A stretch of DNA of 64,000 bases from Paraspadella gotoi. Its lineage: Eukaryota; Chaetognatha. Location: the NCBI GenBank assembly GCA_051294375.1, contig CM119266.1:22077875-22141874 (forward strand). Reading direction: 5' to 3'. This document shows, in pieces, positions 24,391 through 35,905 of the stretch. Both the position numbers and the translations under genes were made by a program. How positions within the stretch are numbered: position 1 is the first letter of the stretch; each line of letters opens with the position of its first letter. Under the pieces are notes generated by a model. That model was not told where the DNA came from, did no database searches, and saw only the letters and a program-made list of their open reading frames with translations.

Positions 24391-26103
24391 TTAGCAAATT
24401 TACAGTTATTAGTTATTTTAAAATTATCGATTTGCGCAATTTTCACCGATAATGATATTATTACCACTTTTGTAATTTGGCTCTCTCGCTGTCTCTCACT
24501 CACGCATAGATCGGTTCGGGCGCACAATCCTTTCCAGTATGATTTTAACTCCCTTGCGGAGGCACCCCTGCCCTCTTATGCCCTTCGTCTTATAATTCTC
24601 CCTTCTTTAACCCCCGGAAACGATCGCCCGTGTTTCGAACAACTTTTCCACCTCTTTACTAGGCGCGATCGATCCACCTTTCACTGTAAATTAAGCCTTT
24701 TCGTGAGTCATGAGGCTTTTGAACTCTTTTTCACCGCTGTGATCATTTTTACACGCACCCTCTCCCCCATACTTTTTCGACGATTTTTTTTCACTCGTAT
24801 AATTTGTACAGAAAACTTAAGCAATCATCCTTTGGTGGAAGAGAGGCTATTTTGTCTCTTTGGGCTCGACACGTCACGTCGGGGAAGGGCTTTGCTTCTT
24901 TTTTCTATTTTTAGCCCCGTTGTCAATAGACTCTTTTCGCCTTTCGGTCGCCAACTTTTTTTCCTCTCACTTACTATTATAACTTGCGTCGATTTTTTTT
25001 CCAGTTTAACTCGTTTTTTTCGAAACAACCCCCCATGTAATTTATCTTGCTTTTGTCAAGGGCAAAGCACTTGTAAAGCTTTTTGCTGGCATAATTTGGT
25101 TTAATAATTCATTGGTCGCGTCATGGTTCTTGTCTTTATTTTGGAGATTTGTGAATCTATCTTGGCTGCTTTTAATAATCTTGGACTTTATGTTTGACGT
25201 TACAATAAATAATACGTTTTAATTTTATATAGACGCGCGATTTTTTTAGCCTTCCCCCACTTTTCCTATGAAAATTTGCAAAATTACTTGTTTTACACTA
25301 TCTTATATTTTTATATTTTATAAATGTTTTACTATTTGATCTATATTATTTAATTATATATATTACTTTTTTTTTAAATTGTTTGCTTATTATATCTAAT
25401 AACTCATTTTATAGAGGGAGCATCTATACAACACAAGGTTAGACTACAATCTGTCCTAATTTGCTAATAGATATCACACATCATTCCTGTTAGAAAGTCA
25501 TTGATGATTATCTATATTATTAGTACGTCGAGATTGAGCTCCACCGTTTTTGATTATTGTCGGTAGCGTTGCACCCATAGTTTTCCTAGTAGGTAAAAGT
25601 AGAGGTTATAGTCAAGGTATTTATATGATTATCAGTGGTTCTATTTGATCACTTTTATAACGTTTTTTGACACTAGAAAACCTACGTTAAATTTTGTATT
25701 GGAAGTCGGTGTTGGTTTCGTATCAGTTTTAACCTACTCTTTCTCAAGATAAAATTTTCAATCGTTGATTTTTTTTTTCTGCGTCTAATATTGTTTTTTT
25801 TCGACGTCTGTTGTAATTCATTTGTTTCGGTCGTAACTATTACATACAAATACAAATGATCGAACCAGTGAATTGCTGTTGCTTACGGCCTTATCCTTCT
25901 TTTAGTCACTGATTTCTGAGATCTATTTTTAGTTATTAGTTAGAAAATCAGCCTTAGTTTGGATAATACAAATGTCTGTAATTAAAAAAACACGGATGGA
26001 ATACAAACACGAGAGCAAAAGGTAAAACTGGATTGAAATATCATACTAATAATTTAATAAACATAACATTGCGCCATGCCGCGCCAACAATTATTTTTTT
26101 TTT
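24391..26103. other. Convergent intergenic region between FRMD4 and the Ig-LDLa gene
   Basis: Contains the FRMD4 3' UTR; AATAAA at 25204-25209 is a candidate signal about 800 nt past the stop. T-rich on the + strand from 24680 to 25080. No gene. Confidence 0.5.
26053..26058 (-). terminator. Candidate polyadenylation signal of the Ig-LDLa gene
   Basis: TTTAAT on + reads ATTAAA on the minus strand, about 45 nt downstream of the stop codon. ATTAAA is the commonest variant signal in animals. Confidence 0.35.
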
Positions 26104-29100
26104 TTACAATTCCGAGACTTGTTTGGAGGCGGCATCCCGTCGTGGACCACCGATTCGTCCTGGTGCGCCCCGCATCGGACTCGGCCGACCCGGTTGGCGT
26201 TCCCTAAAATCGGCGATCGGAAATGCGGCGCCGGATTGGCGTGAAGACAGGCTGGAAGATGGACTGGCGAAAGATGGAATGAGGTCGGGCGGATGGCTCG
26301 AGCGGTTCACGGGATCTGTAGCAAGAACGGGATCAGTTTTTGGATTAGCACGTAAAAGTGGGAATGGTTTGCATTTATAACTTAGCGCGAGATTGCGGAG
26401 GCAAGACTTACTGGAATAGGGTTGAGACACCGAGTAGTTGGTCGATTCGTTCGATGTCGGGATTTTTGCCGGATGAACGCCAAGCGACGTCATTCTGTTG
26501 ACGAAAAGTTAGGTTCGTTTTGATTAATAAGTACTGCCACGCGTTATAATTTATATATAAATATATTATATATAACCGGATCTACTTATACCGAGGACCA
26601 CCTACTTCGATAGTTGCCCGTTCCCGGCTTCGAACGAGCGACTTTCCTCGTCCCGAGACTCCACGGCACGGCGAAAGGACGCCGGTACACGGATGGCGCC
26701 CAGAGTAAAATCGCGTTGCAACTGCGGCATTTCATTCATGGCGAGGATGGAACGTTCCTCTCGGCGTCGCCGACGGCGATGGCACGTGACTAAATTATAT
26801 TTTGGGGTATGGGTGGCATTGGCAGTGATAATGAAAAGAAAAATTTGTGTTCTTACCGGCGACGACAATTATGACGACGACGCCGAGGAGTCCGCCCGCA
26901 GCGCCGCCGATGTACCCGAGATTCTCCTCCAACTTTTTAGCGATGACCGAAGGAACTCTGTCGCAGTTGGTTTCGTCCGAGCCGTCGGTGCAGTCCCGTC
27001 TAAAGAGAGGATTGAAGTTAAAACAAATTTAATAACTGAAAAAGCATTAAGTATAAATGTCGAGAAATGTCGAGAAACCAGATGCTTTGCTTTAGATATT
27101 TTATATCAGTAATTTTTTTAACATCAGTTATATCTGAAATACAGAAGGCCTTATAACTAACTTTTTAAAATTTAAAATTTCAAGACGGTACTGGAAGTAA
27201 AATCTAAATGTGAAAATTGTTTCACTTGTTATCGCAGACGAAAGCGAGATCGACGCATTCGTCGTTGGCATAGCATCGGAAGTAACGCGTCTCGCACCAC
27301 GTGCGTCCGTTGCCGCAGTGAGCTTCGTCGCTGCCGTCAACGCAGTCCTTGCGCCCGTCGCACACGGCCTCCGCCCCTAAAGATGTTATAAAACATTGTT
27401 AAAAATTATAAATCCTATTAAAACATGGCGTTTAATTTATTAAAGTCTAAACATTACAAAATTTCTCGCGAAAACAAGAGAAGAAAATATATATTGTCCA
27501 AACAAATCGACTAACGTGTTTATGATTCCGTTGCAACGTAAAGTTAATTAAATTAAGTCCATTACAACTTATTAGTCTTTGAAACTAACCCAAGCAAAGG
27601 GATCCATTGTTGCATCGAAAGGGTTTGTCCTCTGAGCACCCGTCGGAACAGTTCCACTCGTCCGACGCGTCGGAGCAATCGTTGTCGCCGTCGCATCGCT
27701 TAGCTGTAAATATGGAATGATTGAAAGCACAGTCATATTTTTTTTGACCAATGTTGATCGATCGGTTAAATTCAGTATCTTAGCTTTTACTCAGTTTTAG
27801 CAATTCCATTTGCACTCCCTCGTGGGCACTGGCAATCATCATCCTGATTTATAATTGTTAAATATTACTAGCCTTACCCTTTGCTACAAGATTTTGGTTG
27901 GAGCACTTGAAGGCATCTTCCTTTTCGAGTCGCGCGGGCCTTCCCTCTTCACAGGTCTCTCTTCGGAGCGAGATCAAGCTGTCCCCACAGCAACTCCAAG
28001 ATGTGAAGCGAATCTGCGCATTCGGATAATTAAAGATTTAATATTTTTTTACAAAAATTAATGTTTTAGGGTCGAGACTCATACGCATATGCAGAGAGAA
28101 CGTCTTCTATATTAAAATTTCCGAGACGAAAAAATGTACCAAATATTTACATAGATTTAAAAAGATATGATACTAATAACTACTTTACTCATTACTTATT
28201 ATAGACTTGGTATGTCGGAGAAACCCTGGCCATTGGCCAAGCCTGCATAGTGCATAGTGCATACTAGTTCGGAGAGAAGCGAAAGACGAGAGGCGTCGGC
28301 AGAAGGGAAAAGGCTAAAGTCGGGCGATCGAGCGGAAACGGGGCGAGTTTATTACCGATTAAAGCCTCGACGCCGTCAGGAATTAGTCGTTAAATCGCGC
28401 GAGAAAAAAAGGACGACGACGACGAGGACGCCGTCGAAGGAAACTAACGGAAACGGCGCTTCCGGCGCCGCGCCAAATTCTCGCCCCATTTCTTCTCCTT
28501 TTGTTCGAAATTTAAAAAGGGGGAAGAAAAAGAGATAAAAAAAATGGGGGGGGGAGAGAAAGAGCGGGAAAACTGTCGGGGTCTCACACAGACTACGGAA
28601 TTTCCAATTACTGCTTTTAATTTTTTTTCTCGTCTTGTTTTTTTTTTCCTGTCGTTTGGCTTCTTACGCAATTAGAGGAAGACGCGGAGTTTTTAACGGC
28701 GAGAGAAAATATAGGAAGCTTTTCGACGAAACAAAAGCCAAAACAAAATAAAACAAACAATCGAGTTTTTGAGTTTTTGCTTATGACCTGCCGAGGAACG
28801 ACGTAGAGTTCGCCGCTTCGACCGCAAATGCCAGTGACGCAATGTTGAAAGTCTCCTCTGTCGCAGAAAGATCGAGGGGGAGCTGAACGTCCGTGGGGGG
28901 GGGGGGGAAATAAAGGCTTAGAAACTAAACCTAAGTCTGGGAACACGCTAAAGGACGTAAAAACGGATCGTTTAGTTTTTAGTAGCCGATAAGAGTCGTG
29001 ACTGAATAGTTCAGTTGTCTATCTGTGTCTTTTAGTCATTATTAAAATAAAGGCTCTTATCCCAACAGCCGGGTTGCCTGTGATGCCCGTTGGGATGGGG

Positions 29101-30365
29101 CATCTCACTGTTGACTTTGGGAGCTTCCGACCCTCAGTGACGCCTCTAGTCACTGGCGCGGTTACCCTAGGACGGTCTCACTTTGCCAACGCAGAGGGAA
29201 GTCGTTAGGACTGTGGATGGAACACTACACTTGGGATGGTGTGTTCCCCCTCTGAGCCAATGGATTTGGCTGAAGGCTGGTGGACGTGAGGCGGTGTGAA
29301 TATACCGCCACACTCTTTTCATTAATTGGATTAATTATTAAAATAAAGAGATTAATTTTATGTGAATTGACTGGACCTGTCTTTGCAGAAGTCGAGGATG
29401 CGGTGGTGCGGCGAAACTCCAAACGAGTAGACAACGAATCCCTAAAAACAAACATTCCATTGGCTTCTTTTTTTTTTATTTACTATCATTATCGAGTTTT
29501 AACGCAGTTTGCAGCATGAGAGAATGAAAGTAACTCGGACTATATTTATAGAAGTTCTACATATTCCTTAATTTTAAATCTTTTGTTTATAACATTATTT
29601 TTTATTTAATTTTTAAAAAAATTAAATGTGCCATCAAAGAAATTCGAAAATCATTTATATACCTCGTAAAGTCTACGACGCCAGCGCTGGTTCCTAACGT
29701 TGACTCCATTAGCTCGTCTAAAAGTCGAAAAATATGAAACATTTTCACGTGATAATGATATTAATTGAAAAAAAAAGTTAATATATTCAAATTTATATTC
29801 ATAATTTTTTTTTTTCGGCGTCATATTTTTGACGAGAGGATCTTGTTTCCCGCGCACCTAATCTTTATTTTACGAGTCGAGTAAAACCCAAAAGAATTTG
29901 CATTTTTACCAGATTTTTTTGTGGCGGACGTTGTTGTGGTAGTCGTGGTCGTTGTGGTCGTCGTGGTCGTTGTAGCGGTGGTGGGTCGGGCGACGACGGC
30001 GAGAACGTTTCTCTGGTCGATCGACGGCTCAGAGGTCACGTGACAAACATATTCGCCAGCGTCGGAGAAGGTCACGTGACGAATTTGAAAGATCTCCCAA
30101 CTCTGCTCCCCGAAGACGTTGGCGTACGGGTGGAAGCTGAGAAGGAAGAGAGGAAGACAACTGTGAGACAGTACGAGCAATATCTTCATCGTGCTTATGA
30201 CCAATGACCACATAGTTTACATATAACGTTTCCGTTTAACAAATAATTAAGCGTGAGGCAATTGAAGAGCCCGAAGCGTAACTGATTAAAAGTGGAAACG
30301 AGGAAGCGAAAGTGAAACGCGATTCCAAGGATTCAATGAAGACCTGATACAAAATAGCTTTAGTT

Positions 30366-30431
<66 letters not shown>

Positions 30432-33400
30432 CAATTTACGTAACCAAAGGAATCAAGTTATTTTTTTTCCTTTTCAATGCCTCTTGATAAAGAGTTATGC
30501 CAGCCGCCCCTTAATTAATTAATCCAAAGGCGTCCATTTTTTTTCCACGCCATACTCGCCAACAATTTTTATCCCTCCCCTCACTACTAATTTATTCTAC
30601 CTGGGAAACAAATTATCAAATAAATTTTTTTCGTGTAAAAACTTTATTTATTAATGCGGGTGGTTTTGCAACCTATCAACTATCAAGTTTTAATCAGCTT
30701 TTCCCTTAAGAAAAAGTTAAGTTTTTTTACCATTTTGCAAATAATTAGCTCATAAATTTTAGTACTCACGGGCACTCTCATTTTTATTGACAATATCTTA
30801 ATCTATTTTTTATTTTTTTATTTTCTAATTTACAACGTCACAAAAACTGCGTCATTCAAATATTTTTTCCCACGCAAAATATTTTGTTAAAAAAAAAACA
30901 ATTTTCGTTGAAAAAATCCTTTTTCCTCAATTATTTGATGATCTCAAATATTTTTAAAAATAATTTTTAGTTCATTTAGTTTTGTTTTTTACATACAATT
31001 TTAATGGCAGATTTTAATTTCTCGTCAAAAGTAAGTAGGTTAAAAATTAAAAAAAACTATATTTAATATACAAAATTTTAATTTTCAGCTTAAAATATAG
31101 GTTTTTATAATTTTGGTCTAACTGGTTTTACAGGGCGCCACACCCGCAGCGGTGTCACCTCGTGGCGACAGCGAGACAGCTTGTTCATGTAGTCCAGAGC
31201 TTTGGATCTGGCAGTAGGCCCATGCCTACAGGCGGGTTACCCGGTCCATCCCACTTTCTACATGACAACCTCAGGGCTCGAACCAAGGACGCACTTTGGG
31301 ATGGTGCATTAGTCCACTGAGCCATTGAGGCACTGTGAAAGAAACAGCTTTAATCCATCTGTGGTGATAGGACCACCAGAATATTTCTTTTTATCAAATT
31401 TTTATTACGAATCCAAATCTGCATTAACATTAGGGTTAGTACTTTATATAAATATAGCCTAATGCATAAATTGCAAAAATTATAATACATTTTTTTAATA
31501 CATTAATGTTCGTTAGCACAACGTTGTTCATTCCTCACTTTTAGAATTTTAATTTAAGTTAAATTTAAGCTTTTTACTACGCTTTATTCAGTACGTATAT
31601 GAGTTTTATCAAAGGAACTTTCTACTTACATGAATCTTTCGTTGTCAAAGTCTCCGAGTTTTTGTCCTCTGAAGAAAATCCAGTCCTCCCCTGAAGGAGG
31701 AAGAAAGGCCGGAGGAGTTTGTGGGTCGAGGGAAGAGATGGAGTGAGTGAAAAAAAGATGGGGGGGGGGAGAAAAGAGATATTTTTAATAATTCGTCACG
31801 GAAGACGAGAAAAGACGAGTTCAGGTGGTTCGAATCACCTTGGTAAAGACGACGTTCACAACGACGAGGATCGTAAATATACGAAATCGTATGAGAATTT
31901 TTATATTTTTTGCTTCTATTTTTGATTTGAATTAATAGTATGGGTATTTTTTTCGTTTAATTTTTCGAAGTTAAATAAAAGTGGAATACGTAAGAAAAAG
32001 GGGACAGAAGTGAGAGGCCGACGTGACAGCTAGAGATAGAGGTACAAAGAGATATATATTGATAAGACGAGCTCCATGAGTCCATTGTAATATCCTCATA
32101 CAGATGAAATGTGCTTTTTGAGAGAGAGAGAGAAAAAAAAAAGTAGTACGCTATGTGTCAACGTTGCTGCAATCGAACTGGCAAAGGTCGATACATAATT
32201 TTGAAAGTGAGAAATAGCGAGCGAAAGAGCGAAAAAAAAAAAGAGATTCGGCCGCGAGTGGATTCGCGAGCGAAAGGAGAGGAAGTGATAAAAACGGGAC
32301 GGAAATAAACGCGCGTCGGCGAAAGACGTCGTAAATTAGTTTCCTTCACCGGAAGCGAAATTATGGAAGGGAAAAATATGCAGAAGTCGACGTCACGGTC
32401 GTATCCGCTTTCGTGGAGCGACGATAACGAGTTTATAATCTTTATTCCCTTCAAAGAAGCGAAAATAAATGAAAAAAAAAAGTTGAATCATTTCGCCGTG
32501 GATGGGGGGGGGGAGGGGGAGGGTCGTCGTCCTCGTCGTCGTAATCGTTGTGAATTCAACATGTATCATCATCGGTATCAGTAGATGTTGTTTTGTTTTT
32601 TCTTCTCCTCTACGAATTTCGTCTAACGTCTATCGTCTATCGGTATCGATTTTTGTTTGTTTGTGCGTGCGCGAGTTTTATGTGTGACCTTTGTTCTGAT
32701 ATTGAATTTTACGTGTTTCTTAATTTTTTTTTTTGGTTTAAGCAATTTATAAAATTCGATTTCCTTCGTTAGTTTTTTTTTCATTTTACATTATTTCAGG
32801 GTTGTTTTTTTTATCCGATACTTGGCGATCACTATCTTTCGTCTCGCATAGAAGGTCACGCGAAAAGACGACATCAAAGGAGATAACTCAACACTCAACT
32901 TCGCCAAATCAAAGTCTTCCTTTCCTTCGTCGTTGTCGTCGTCGTCGTCGTCGTAACGCTGATCTCCCCGCCTTACCACTCCGTCCACGCCCACCCGATC
33001 CTCACCTTTTTTCCAAATGACGTATTCCTCGCGGAGATTCTCGACTTGACAAGTGAACTCGACCGTCTCGCCCTCCGTCGCCGTCAGGGTCACGGGGTCG
33101 TTGACGAAGCAGGGTCCGCCCTCCCCGGGGCACTGGTCCCCGTCTCCGAGTGGCAGAGCTGCGAGGAATGAGGAAAGAGGGGCACAATAGTTATAAGATA
33201 ATCAATGATAATTGCCTCTTGATATCGTATTTGTAATGGTATGATACGTATATGAATGAAAGACAGTGTAGCGACTTCTCTCGACATAGTCACCGAGGAT
33301 GAGAAGGTGAAATAATTGTTGCAGTTGAAGGGAAAGAAAAGAATTACATGGTTCTCTGTATGAGAGTTAGTAAATGAGAGGACCGCGAGAGAGTCCTGAG

Positions 33401-33708
33401 TTGAAGCGTGGCGGATCTTGTTATTAATGAAAAAATCTGAATGATTGATGCGATAACCAATTATTGATGTAATAGTAATTGATTATTGATGCAATAATAA
33501 TAAATTAATAATGCGATGATAACCAATTAGTGATGCGATGATAACCAATTATTGATGCAATGATAACCAATTATTGATGAGATGATAACCAATTTTTGAT
33601 GCGATGATAACCAATTATTAAAGCGATGATAACCATTAACCAATTATTGATGTGATGATAGTCATTCATTGACGCGATGAGTCATTCATTATTCAAAACA
33701 AATGCGTG

Positions 33709-33775
<67 letters not shown>

Positions 33776-34161
33776 AAGAAGAGAGAGAGAGAGAGGTCCA
33801 GCCGCTGAAGAACTGAACTCGTATTTGATGAATCAGAAGAAGCAACGATGGAGAAAAAGAGAGAGAGAGAGAGAGAGAGAGCGACATATAATTAAAAAAA
33901 AGAGAGATCGACATATAAACATGACAATTTAAAAGACCTCAATGATGATATGCATATCTAAATTTTTAGCTTCCTATGATATCAATCGTAATTTGTAGTA
34001 GTTTTTATATAAAAAAAGCGTGACGATAATGAAATCGACAACAACGACGACGACGACGACACAAAGAAGAAATGCTAAACGATTATCTCCGCCCAAGACG
34101 GGCCCGTCTGGCGAGATAAAAACTCACCGAGGAGGAAGAGAAAGAAAATGGCGTCCGTCAT
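26104..34161 (-). CDS. Type I transmembrane receptor: Ig domain + three LDLa repeats (14 exons, complete)
   Basis: Predicted surface receptor or co-receptor; ligand unknown. Minus-strand exons in order: 34161-34128, 33158-33006, 31690-31630, 30136-29910, 29717-29663, 29441-29377, 28882-28788, 28013-27878, 27703-27590, 27376-27226, 26999-26857, 26789-26606, 26494-26412, 26315-26104. Phases agree throughout and give 570 residues. The start MTDAIFFLFLL begins a signal peptide. An Ig fold follows (VEFTCQV, VIWKKG, then DAGEYVCHV, about residues 28-118), then a Thr run and a Cys-rich segment of unknown fold (FCDRGDFQHCVTGIC). The LDLa repeats follow: the first lacks the usual third Cys, the second and third have six. 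All keep the CD...DC..(S/G)SDE-type acidic calcium site. A TM helix (GGAAGGLLGVVVIIVVAG, about 393-413) is followed by the stop-transfer HRRRRRREER and a Ser/Pro/Arg-rich tail of about 150 residues. Orthologue not recognised. Confidence 0.9.
28014..28787 (-). other. Intron of the Ig-LDLa gene
   Basis: Holds GA-rich DNA, including a GGGGGG run near 28548 and T/A homopolymers near 28620-28650. No gene. Confidence 0.6.
29063..29312 (-). mobile_element. tRNA-derived SINE, type A, copy 2
   Basis: Nearly the same 250 bp as 17017-17265, in the same orientation on the minus strand, so sense relative to the Ig-LDLa gene whose intron it occupies. It has tggctcagaggg in the head and shares cgccagtgac and gagatgcc. 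A short candidate duplication CTCTT flanks it. Confidence 0.82.
31130..31345 (-). mobile_element. tRNA-derived SINE, type C
   Basis: On the minus strand, caatggctcagtggactaat (A box) and ccttggttcgagccctga (exact B-box type GGTTCGAGCCC) form a clear tRNA-like head. A body with gggtaacccgcctgtaggca follows. That last block is echoed in the element at 35725-35905. It lacks the body shared by types A and B. Confidence 0.8.
31445..31605. repeat. Dispersed repeat, copy 2 (partner at 9510-9665)
   Basis: Colinear with 9510-9665; see that entry. It lies directly beside a SINE. Confidence 0.55.
31691..33005 (-). other. Intron of the Ig-LDLa gene
   Basis: GA-rich in 31700-32290, GGGGG runs near 31760 and 32507, and a (GTC)n-like tract at about 32926-32957. 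The frames on either strand follow the low complexity and are not called. Confidence 0.6.
33425..34062. mobile_element. Composite foldback element, copy R2
   Basis: An 18-22 bp minisatellite of type gatgcgatgataaccaatta (33435-33690), then gtcattcattgacgcgatga, then aaatgcgtgtatgagagaga opening a GA tract (33712-33796), then ccagccgctgaagaactgaa, a half-length foldback arm (33925-33985, tatctaaatttttag) and the end gtagtagtttttatataaaa-agcgtgacg, then (GAC)n. The same order occurs in R3. It lies in the first intron of the Ig-LDLa gene. Confidence 0.65.
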
Positions 34162-34978
34162 GACGACTAAAAGGAATCGAGTTTCGCGAAGAAGGAAGCG
34201 AATTTTGGAGATTTAGTCCACGCCTCTTACTTCGTCAATCGTCATTCGTCTTCTTCGGTGACGTCGTCGTCGTCGTCGTCGTCGTCGCCAACTTGTCAAC
34301 ACAAGATAATTCGAGTTCTTCAATTTTCACTGTAAAGTTTCGCGTCCATCTTTTTTTTTTAATTTTTTTTCCCCGGTTTGTTTTTTCCGTCGCCGCGCAG
34401 AGTCCTGGAGTCGCCACGCCTTTTCAGTCCCGTCAAAATGAAAAAAAAGAGAGAGAGCGAGCGAAATGGCGAAACGCGGCGCAAGCGAGGCGGTCCAGTG
34501 CGCGGGAAGAAGCGAGACGCCGAGATCCGGCGCGAATGGCAGGAAGCGCTGCGTCAGAAGGCAAGGAGATGGAGGGCAGGGTGAGTGGTAATGGAATGAA
34601 ACAGTAATTACATTGAATCTGTTGAAAAGGGCAAGAAACTGAGCCTAAGAAATGGCGAGAATCGGTGAAAGTTTGATTGTTGGTAAGAGGGAGAGTCGGA
34701 GAAACGTCAAGGATAAATGACAAAGAAGAAAGAAGTTTTAGTAAATTTGTATATTTGTACTTAGATTGTACATTGAATTTGAATTAAAAAAAGGGTTAAA
34801 ACGGCAAGTACCAGTTGGCCGGAAGGGGAAAAAAAGTTCTATAATTATAAGGAAGGGTACCGTTGCCTAGCGATATAATACGTATGCGCGTCTGAAGCAA
34901 GAAAATTAATTAAAGGTACGTGATTAACAAGGTGCAGCTGAGATATAATTATTTAATCAGAAAGAGTAAGTAACAAGA
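34162..34978. other. 5' flank of the Ig-LDLa gene
   Basis: Upstream of the minus-strand start. Includes a (GTC)n tract at 34261-34288 and a CG-containing stretch at 34380-34580 that may be the promoter. No confident core promoter motif. Confidence 0.4.
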
Positions 34979-35281
34979 TTGAGCAGGCGAGAAGGTTTTA
35001 GAAATGGCGAGATAAGGATCAAGATGAGGAGTGACAGAATTGACGAGATGAGAAGCAATGGAAGTGGCGAGATGAGGATTAAGATGAGGAGCGAGAGAAT
35101 GGGAGAGATGAGGAGCGACAGAAGTGGCGAAATGAGGATCAAGATGAGGAGCGACAGTAGTGGCGAGATGAGGAACGACAGAAGGGGCGATATTAGGAGC
35201 AATAGAAGTGGCGATATGAGGATCAAGATGAGGAGCGACAGAAGTGGCGAGATGAGGAGCGACAGAAGGGGCGCCAGAGAC
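34979..35281. repeat. 36-bp minisatellite, about 8 imperfect copies
   Basis: The unit is about gatgaggatcaagatgagga plus gcgacagaagtggcga. Because 36 is a multiple of three, open frames run through it on both strands (GEMRIKMRSDRS on +, HLATSVAPHLDP on -). These frames are explained by the repeat period and I do not call a gene. Confidence 0.8.
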
Positions 35282-35724
35282 GCGTAGGAAGCTGCGAAAC
35301 ACTAAGACGCCGACGCGAATAGAGATGGCGCGGCGTCGGGAGAACCTTGGATCAATGATACGAATGGGGTTAGAAAAAAGGGATCAATGGGATCAAAGTC
35401 AAAGCATCCAATGATTCAAAAGAATAACCTCGGTAATTTTTCATTGAATTTATTGGTTTCATGATCAAAGATCAAAGATTTATTTTTAATTACGTTTCAA
35501 AATCTCCCTTAAAAACCCGAAAAACTCTTCAGTAATTATTTCCGTAATTTAAAAATTCTGTGAATTAAAAACATAATAATCATTATTTTTAACGTGTTGA
35601 AAAAAAAGGCTCATTGCATTTTTTTTAAGTCCAGCGTAAATCTTCAAAATCTCGGAACTCTTTAAGTAATTTTTTGCGCCTTCCAAACGTCATTCTTGCC
35701 TTTTTTTCCCTTTTTAAATATGTA

Positions 35725-35905
35725 GTCGGGCATTGCCTAGGTTCACCCCGCCTATAAGCATGACACCTTCAGTCCTGACCCGGTGGCTCATTGAGTAAAG
35801 CCATCAGCTCATGACCACTAGGTACCCTTGGGGGCGTGGCAACCCCTCAAGCCTGGTTCCAAGCCCAGGACCCGTTCCATAGCTACTAAAGGGGGTTATA
35901 GAAGT
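35725..35905 (+). mobile_element. tRNA-derived SINE, type D
   Basis: ggtggctcattgagtaaagc (A-box-like) and cctggttccaagcccagg (B-box-like) lie about 70 nt apart, longer than in a tRNA. Upstream is a block ggttcaccccgcctataagc that matches the body of type C, so this may be a truncated dimer. Confidence 0.6.

Larger units (their letters stand above)
30137..31629 (-). other. Intron of the Ig-LDLa gene with repeats
   Basis: Contains a (TC)n tract at 30366-30430, AT-rich DNA, a SINE at 31130-31345 and dispersed repeat copy 2 at 31445-31605. Confidence 0.65.

Noticed and set aside
29225-29455. 76-residue minus-strand frame
   Set aside because: It joins a SINE tail to a true Ig-LDLa exon (29377-29441); only the exon part is real.
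33435-33690. CRISPR-like array of ~20-bp repeats
   Set aside because: The units are contiguous tandem repeats without unique spacers, in a eukaryotic intron.
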